Shown piece by piece: positions 5,068 through 7,424 of a stretch of 7,424 nt of DNA. A program made the position numbers and the translations under genes. The stretch covers positions 1-7,424 of the forward strand of contig JAEYTV010000155.1 of the NCBI GenBank assembly GCA_023433855.1, in the 5' to 3' direction. How positions within the stretch are numbered: position 1 is the first letter of the stretch; every line of letters starts with the position of its first letter. The notes beneath the pieces were generated by a model, which saw only the letters and a list, made by a program, of their open reading frames with translations, made no database searches and was not told the DNA's origin. The stretch is from Pseudomonadota bacterium. Lineage in GTDB: Bacteria > Pseudomonadota > Alphaproteobacteria > Rhizobiales > Rhizobiaceae.

Positions 5068-6332
5068 GCGACAGCGGGAACCATCATCACGGCAAGAACG
5101 AAGTCGTCATCATCAAGCGTCACGGCGGCGGCCATGACGACGGTCACCACGGCGGTGCCTGGAAGATAGCATATGCCGACTTCATGACTGCGATGATGGC
5201 GTTCTTTCTCGTGATGTGGCTCGTAAACGCTGCCTATGAGGAAACCAAGGCCTCCATGGCAAGCTACTTCAATCCGATCAAGCTCTCCGATGAAACACCT
5301 GCCGAGAAGGGGTTGAAGAAGCCCGTCGATGCGGCCGAAGGACAGGAGGCGGGAGAACGTTCGCGCGTCAAGGCGGATGCGGATGTGCAAGGTTCCGCTG
5401 CCGCCAGCGGCGAGGATATGACTTCGACTTCCGGTGACGAAGCGAACTACTCCGAAGCGGACTTTTTCGAGAACCCTTATTCAGTGTTGGCCGAGATCGC
5501 GCAGGAAGTGGGGCAGCAGGCCAATGTCAGCGCCAAGGGGGAGGGTGGAGCAAGTGATTCCGGCCCAGCAACCGGGGCCAATGGTGGAGAAGCATACCGG
5601 GATCCCTTCGACCCGGACTTCTGGACCAGCCAGATGCAGATGCCGCGTGCCGAGAGCTCCGATCCTTCTGTTCAGGCCGCGATCGCGAAAGAGCCATCCA
5701 CCACCATGGAGAGGGACACGCCGCCAGTAACGTCCTCTCCGCTGGAAAATACGGAAGCGGATGTCGCGGTCGCTGTCGCTTCGGCAACGGGACCGGATGC
5801 CAATGAACTGAACAAGGCGGAAGTCTCTCCTTCCGCGGCCGGGTCCGACAAAAACAGCGGGGTCGAAAAAGCCGCCGCGGAAGAACTGCGCAAGGAGATC
5901 ATCCAACAGATTTCCGGCGTCGCCGGCAAGTTGGCCGAAGGCCTCATCGTAACTCCTGCGGAAGGAGGGCTGCTGGTCACGATCTCCGATCAGACCGAGG
6001 ATCCCATGTTCAACATAGGCTCTGCAGTGCCGCGGAGGGAGATGGTACTTGCGATGGAGAAGATCGCCCAGATCCTCAAGGAGCGCGAGGGCAGCGTGGT
6101 CTTGCGAGGCCATACGGACGGACGGCAGTTCAAGGGCGAGCAGAACGACAACTGGCGCCTCTCCATGGCCCGCGCGCACAGCGCTTATCACATGCTTGTG
6201 CATGGGGGGCTGGCAGAAGGCCGCGTAAAGCAGGTGTCCGGCTTCGCGGACCGGCGGCTGCAGGCTCCCGACGATCCTTTTGCCGCCGCCAATCGGCGAA
6301 TCGAGATCCTGCTCCAGTCGGATGAGGGGTGA
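5064..6332 (+). CDS. motB: Flagellar stator protein MotB
   Basis: This 422-residue motor protein, with MotA, forms the proton-conducting stator and anchors it to peptidoglycan. The start ATG 5064 overlaps the previous stop as ATGA. Residues 1-31 are a cytoplasmic tail unusually rich in His (seven) and Gly. Residues 32-57 (AWKIAYADFMTAMMAFFLVMWLVNAA) form the single membrane helix with Asp39 as the expected proton-binding residue. The segment just after it (58-75) is the likely plug region. Residues about 76-290 form a long, acidic, low-complexity periplasmic linker rich in Ala, Glu, Ser and Asp, much longer than in enterobacterial MotB. Residues 303-422 are an OmpA-like peptidoglycan-binding domain with HTDG (350-353), NWRLSMARA (363-371), GFAD (393-396) and NRRIEI (410-415). 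The motA partner is outside the window. Confidence 0.97.
   Translation: MSDSGNHHHGKNEVVIIKRHGGGHDDGHHGGAWKIAYADFMTAMMAFFLVMWLVNAAYEETKASMASYFNPIKLSDETPAEKGLKKPVDAAEGQEAGERSRVKADADVQGSAAASGEDMTSTSGDEANYSEADFFENPYSVLAEIAQEVGQQANVSAKGEGGASDSGPATGANGGEAYRDPFDPDFWTSQMQMPRAESSDPSVQAAIAKEPSTTMERDTPPVTSSPLENTEADVAVAVASATGPDANELNKAEVSPSAAGSDKNSGVEKAAAEELRKEIIQQISGVAGKLAEGLIVTPAEGGLLVTISDQTEDPMFNIGSAVPRREMVLAMEKIAQILKEREGSVVLRGHTDGRQFKGEQNDNWRLSMARAHSAYHMLVHGGLAEGRVKQVSGFADRRLQAPDDPFAAANRRIEILLQSDEG
6324..6329 (+). promoter_or_regulatory. Ribosome binding site of motC inside motB
   Basis: GAGGGG, within the last codons of motB, lies five bases before ATG 6335. A GTG at 6329-6331 is in the same frame and would make a GTGA overlap with the motB stop, but the ribosome site would then abut the start, so ATG 6335 is preferred. 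Confidence 0.7.
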
Positions 6333-6334
6333 CG

Positions 6335-7424
6335 ATGGCCTTGGCCGGCATCAGATCCCTATTGTTGGCCGGCCTCATGGTCGGGGCCTCGCCTGCCTGT
6401 CCCGCGCTCGCTCAGGACCCGGGCGAGCTCGCGCCGTACGTGATGCTCCGCTCGCTGCAATTCGTGCAGGACTCGGTCGTCCTGGGCGACCACTCGGCGT
6501 CGGAGATGCAAAGGTTCATGCTGGAGAAGATCGACCGACGGCTGAGGTCGGCCGAGGCTTCGATTTTCCACGATCCTCGCAATGTCGATGCCGCACTGAT
6601 GTACGTGATGAGCGGAGGTAACCCGGCAACCCTGGAATATCTTGCGTCGCGCGACATCGAAGGCAATTTCGACAACCGGGTCGCGGTGGCGATGAGGAAA
6701 TACCTCAGCGGCAAGGGCACCCTGGTTGCCAAAAGCCTCGGTGAAATGGCCACGGAGTACCGGAACGAGAAAATCGGTCCCTACCTATCGCTGATCAGCG
6801 GCAATGTGTTGGTTGCCACGGATCCGAAAGAAGCTCTGAGGTTCTACGACTGGGCCCGGTTGACGGCGCCCGGAACGATTATCGAGGAAGCCGCGCTGCG
6901 GCGTTCCGTGGCGATCTCCGTGGACGCGAGTATGGTTGAAGGCGCGCTGTCCTACGCCACGAAATACGCTCGCCGTTTCATACATTCCCCCTATGCAAGC
7001 CAGTTCGCGGACTTCTTTGTGCAACTGGTCGTTGGGCATTTCGGCGAGATCTCGGAAGCCGACATTGCCGACACGCTTGACTTCATGGACCTCGATCGAA
7101 GGCGCGAGATCTTCCTTCGCATTGCCCGGGCCGCGGCCATCGCAGGCAAGCACGATCTCACCCGGTTTGCGGCGATGGAAGCCGAAGCCCTTGCGGGGAA
7201 CCCGGGGCCCGAAGCTCTGGCGCGCCTGTACCGAGGTTTTGCCGGTATCCCGACGTCAGACATCGGCTCTGCGCTGCAGGCCATCGCCGACGTTTCCGAC
7301 GATACACTGACGCCACGAGACAGGGCCTTGCGCGAGGCTGCAAAAGCGATCGCTGAAGAGGTGGTTAAGCCTCCGACGCGCGAAAGCTTCGCGCAAGAAG
7401 AAGCAGTCAGGTTGAACAACATCG
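6335..7424 (+). CDS. motC: Periplasmic motility protein MotC (3' end outside window)
   Basis: The frame is open from ATG 6335 to the end of the window, giving 363 residues without a stop. The N-terminus is a Sec signal peptide: Arg7, a hydrophobic core LLLAGLMVGA, and an Ala-Leu-Ala cleavage site with mature Gln27. The mature protein is mostly helical, with the recognisable rhizobial MotC start DPGELAPYVMLRSLQFVQDSVVLGDHSA and stretches such as FHDPRNVDAALMYVMSGGNP and TKYARRFIHSPYASQFADFF. In S. meliloti, MotC is a periplasmic protein that works with MotB and is needed for torque generation or speed control, with MotE acting as its chaperone. It starts two bases after motB, so the two are one operon and probably made in fixed proportion. 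The frame is intact up to the cut; I expect the missing tail to be short, but this cannot be seen. Confidence 0.93.
   Translation, partial: MALAGIRSLLLAGLMVGASPACPALAQDPGELAPYVMLRSLQFVQDSVVLGDHSASEMQRFMLEKIDRRLRSAEASIFHDPRNVDAALMYVMSGGNPATLEYLASRDIEGNFDNRVAVAMRKYLSGKGTLVAKSLGEMATEYRNEKIGPYLSLISGNVLVATDPKEALRFYDWARLTAPGTIIEEAALRRSVAISVDASMVEGALSYATKYARRFIHSPYASQFADFFVQLVVGHFGEISEADIADTLDFMDLDRRREIFLRIARAAAIAGKHDLTRFAAMEAEALAGNPGPEALARLYRGFAGIPTSDIGSALQAIADVSDDTLTPRDRALREAAKAIAEEVVKPPTRESFAQEEAVRLNNI

Noticed and set aside
4623..5390. Long reverse-strand open frame of 255 codons
   Set aside because: It lies fully antisense to the fliH-like gene and motB, both of which have clear family motifs, ribosome sites and a coupled overlap. 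Its translation is low-complexity with no recognisable domain.
5481..6203. Reverse-strand open frame of 240 codons inside motB
   Set aside because: It is antisense to the linker and OmpA-like domain of motB. It arises from GC-rich third positions and has no motif or ribosome site.

Overview
The window is a stretch of flagellar chromosome from an alphaproteobacterium, most probably a member of the Rhizobiaceae (Sinorhizobium/Ensifer/Rhizobium group). The evidence is a tandem set of flagellins with the rhizobial start MTSILTN and the rhizobial C-terminus, followed by motB and then motC. MotC is a periplasmic motor protein that I know only from rhizobia and close relatives. The order flagellins - small gene - motB - motC matches the fla/mot region described in Sinorhizobium meliloti. 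All genes supported here lie on the + strand, and the DNA is GC-rich apart from the AT-rich flagellin control regions.

Layout. Positions 1-615 hold the 3' part of a flagellin, followed by a strong intrinsic terminator (646-676). A long intergenic region (677-1279) has no convincing gene. It ends in an AT-rich control region with five TTAA cores (1124-1203), placed before a complete second flagellin (1280-2548) that has its own terminator (2614-2644). A shorter intergenic region carries a perfect TTAA-N7-TTAA motif (2751-2765) before the third flagellin (2876-4153). After 275 bp with no visible intrinsic terminator come three tightly packed genes: a FliH/FlbE-like export-apparatus protein (4429-5067), motB overlapping it by ATGA (5064-6332), and motC two bases further on (6335 to the window end, incomplete).

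How it works together. The flagellins build the filament; in S. meliloti, several flagellins co-assemble into a rigid 'complex' filament. The FliH-like protein is inferred to control the export ATPase that sends flagellins out. MotB anchors the proton-driven stator to peptidoglycan, and MotC is a periplasmic partner of MotB. The flagellins look like separate transcription units, each with its own terminator or control region, while the last three genes look like one translationally coupled operon.

I found no mobile element, CRISPR array, tRNA or rRNA, and no wholly new system. The points most worth a second look are the TTAA arrays (CtrA-like) before the flagellins, the FliH-like gene next to the stator genes, the unusually conserved central domain shared by the first two flagellins, and the unexplained GC-rich interval at 677-1100.
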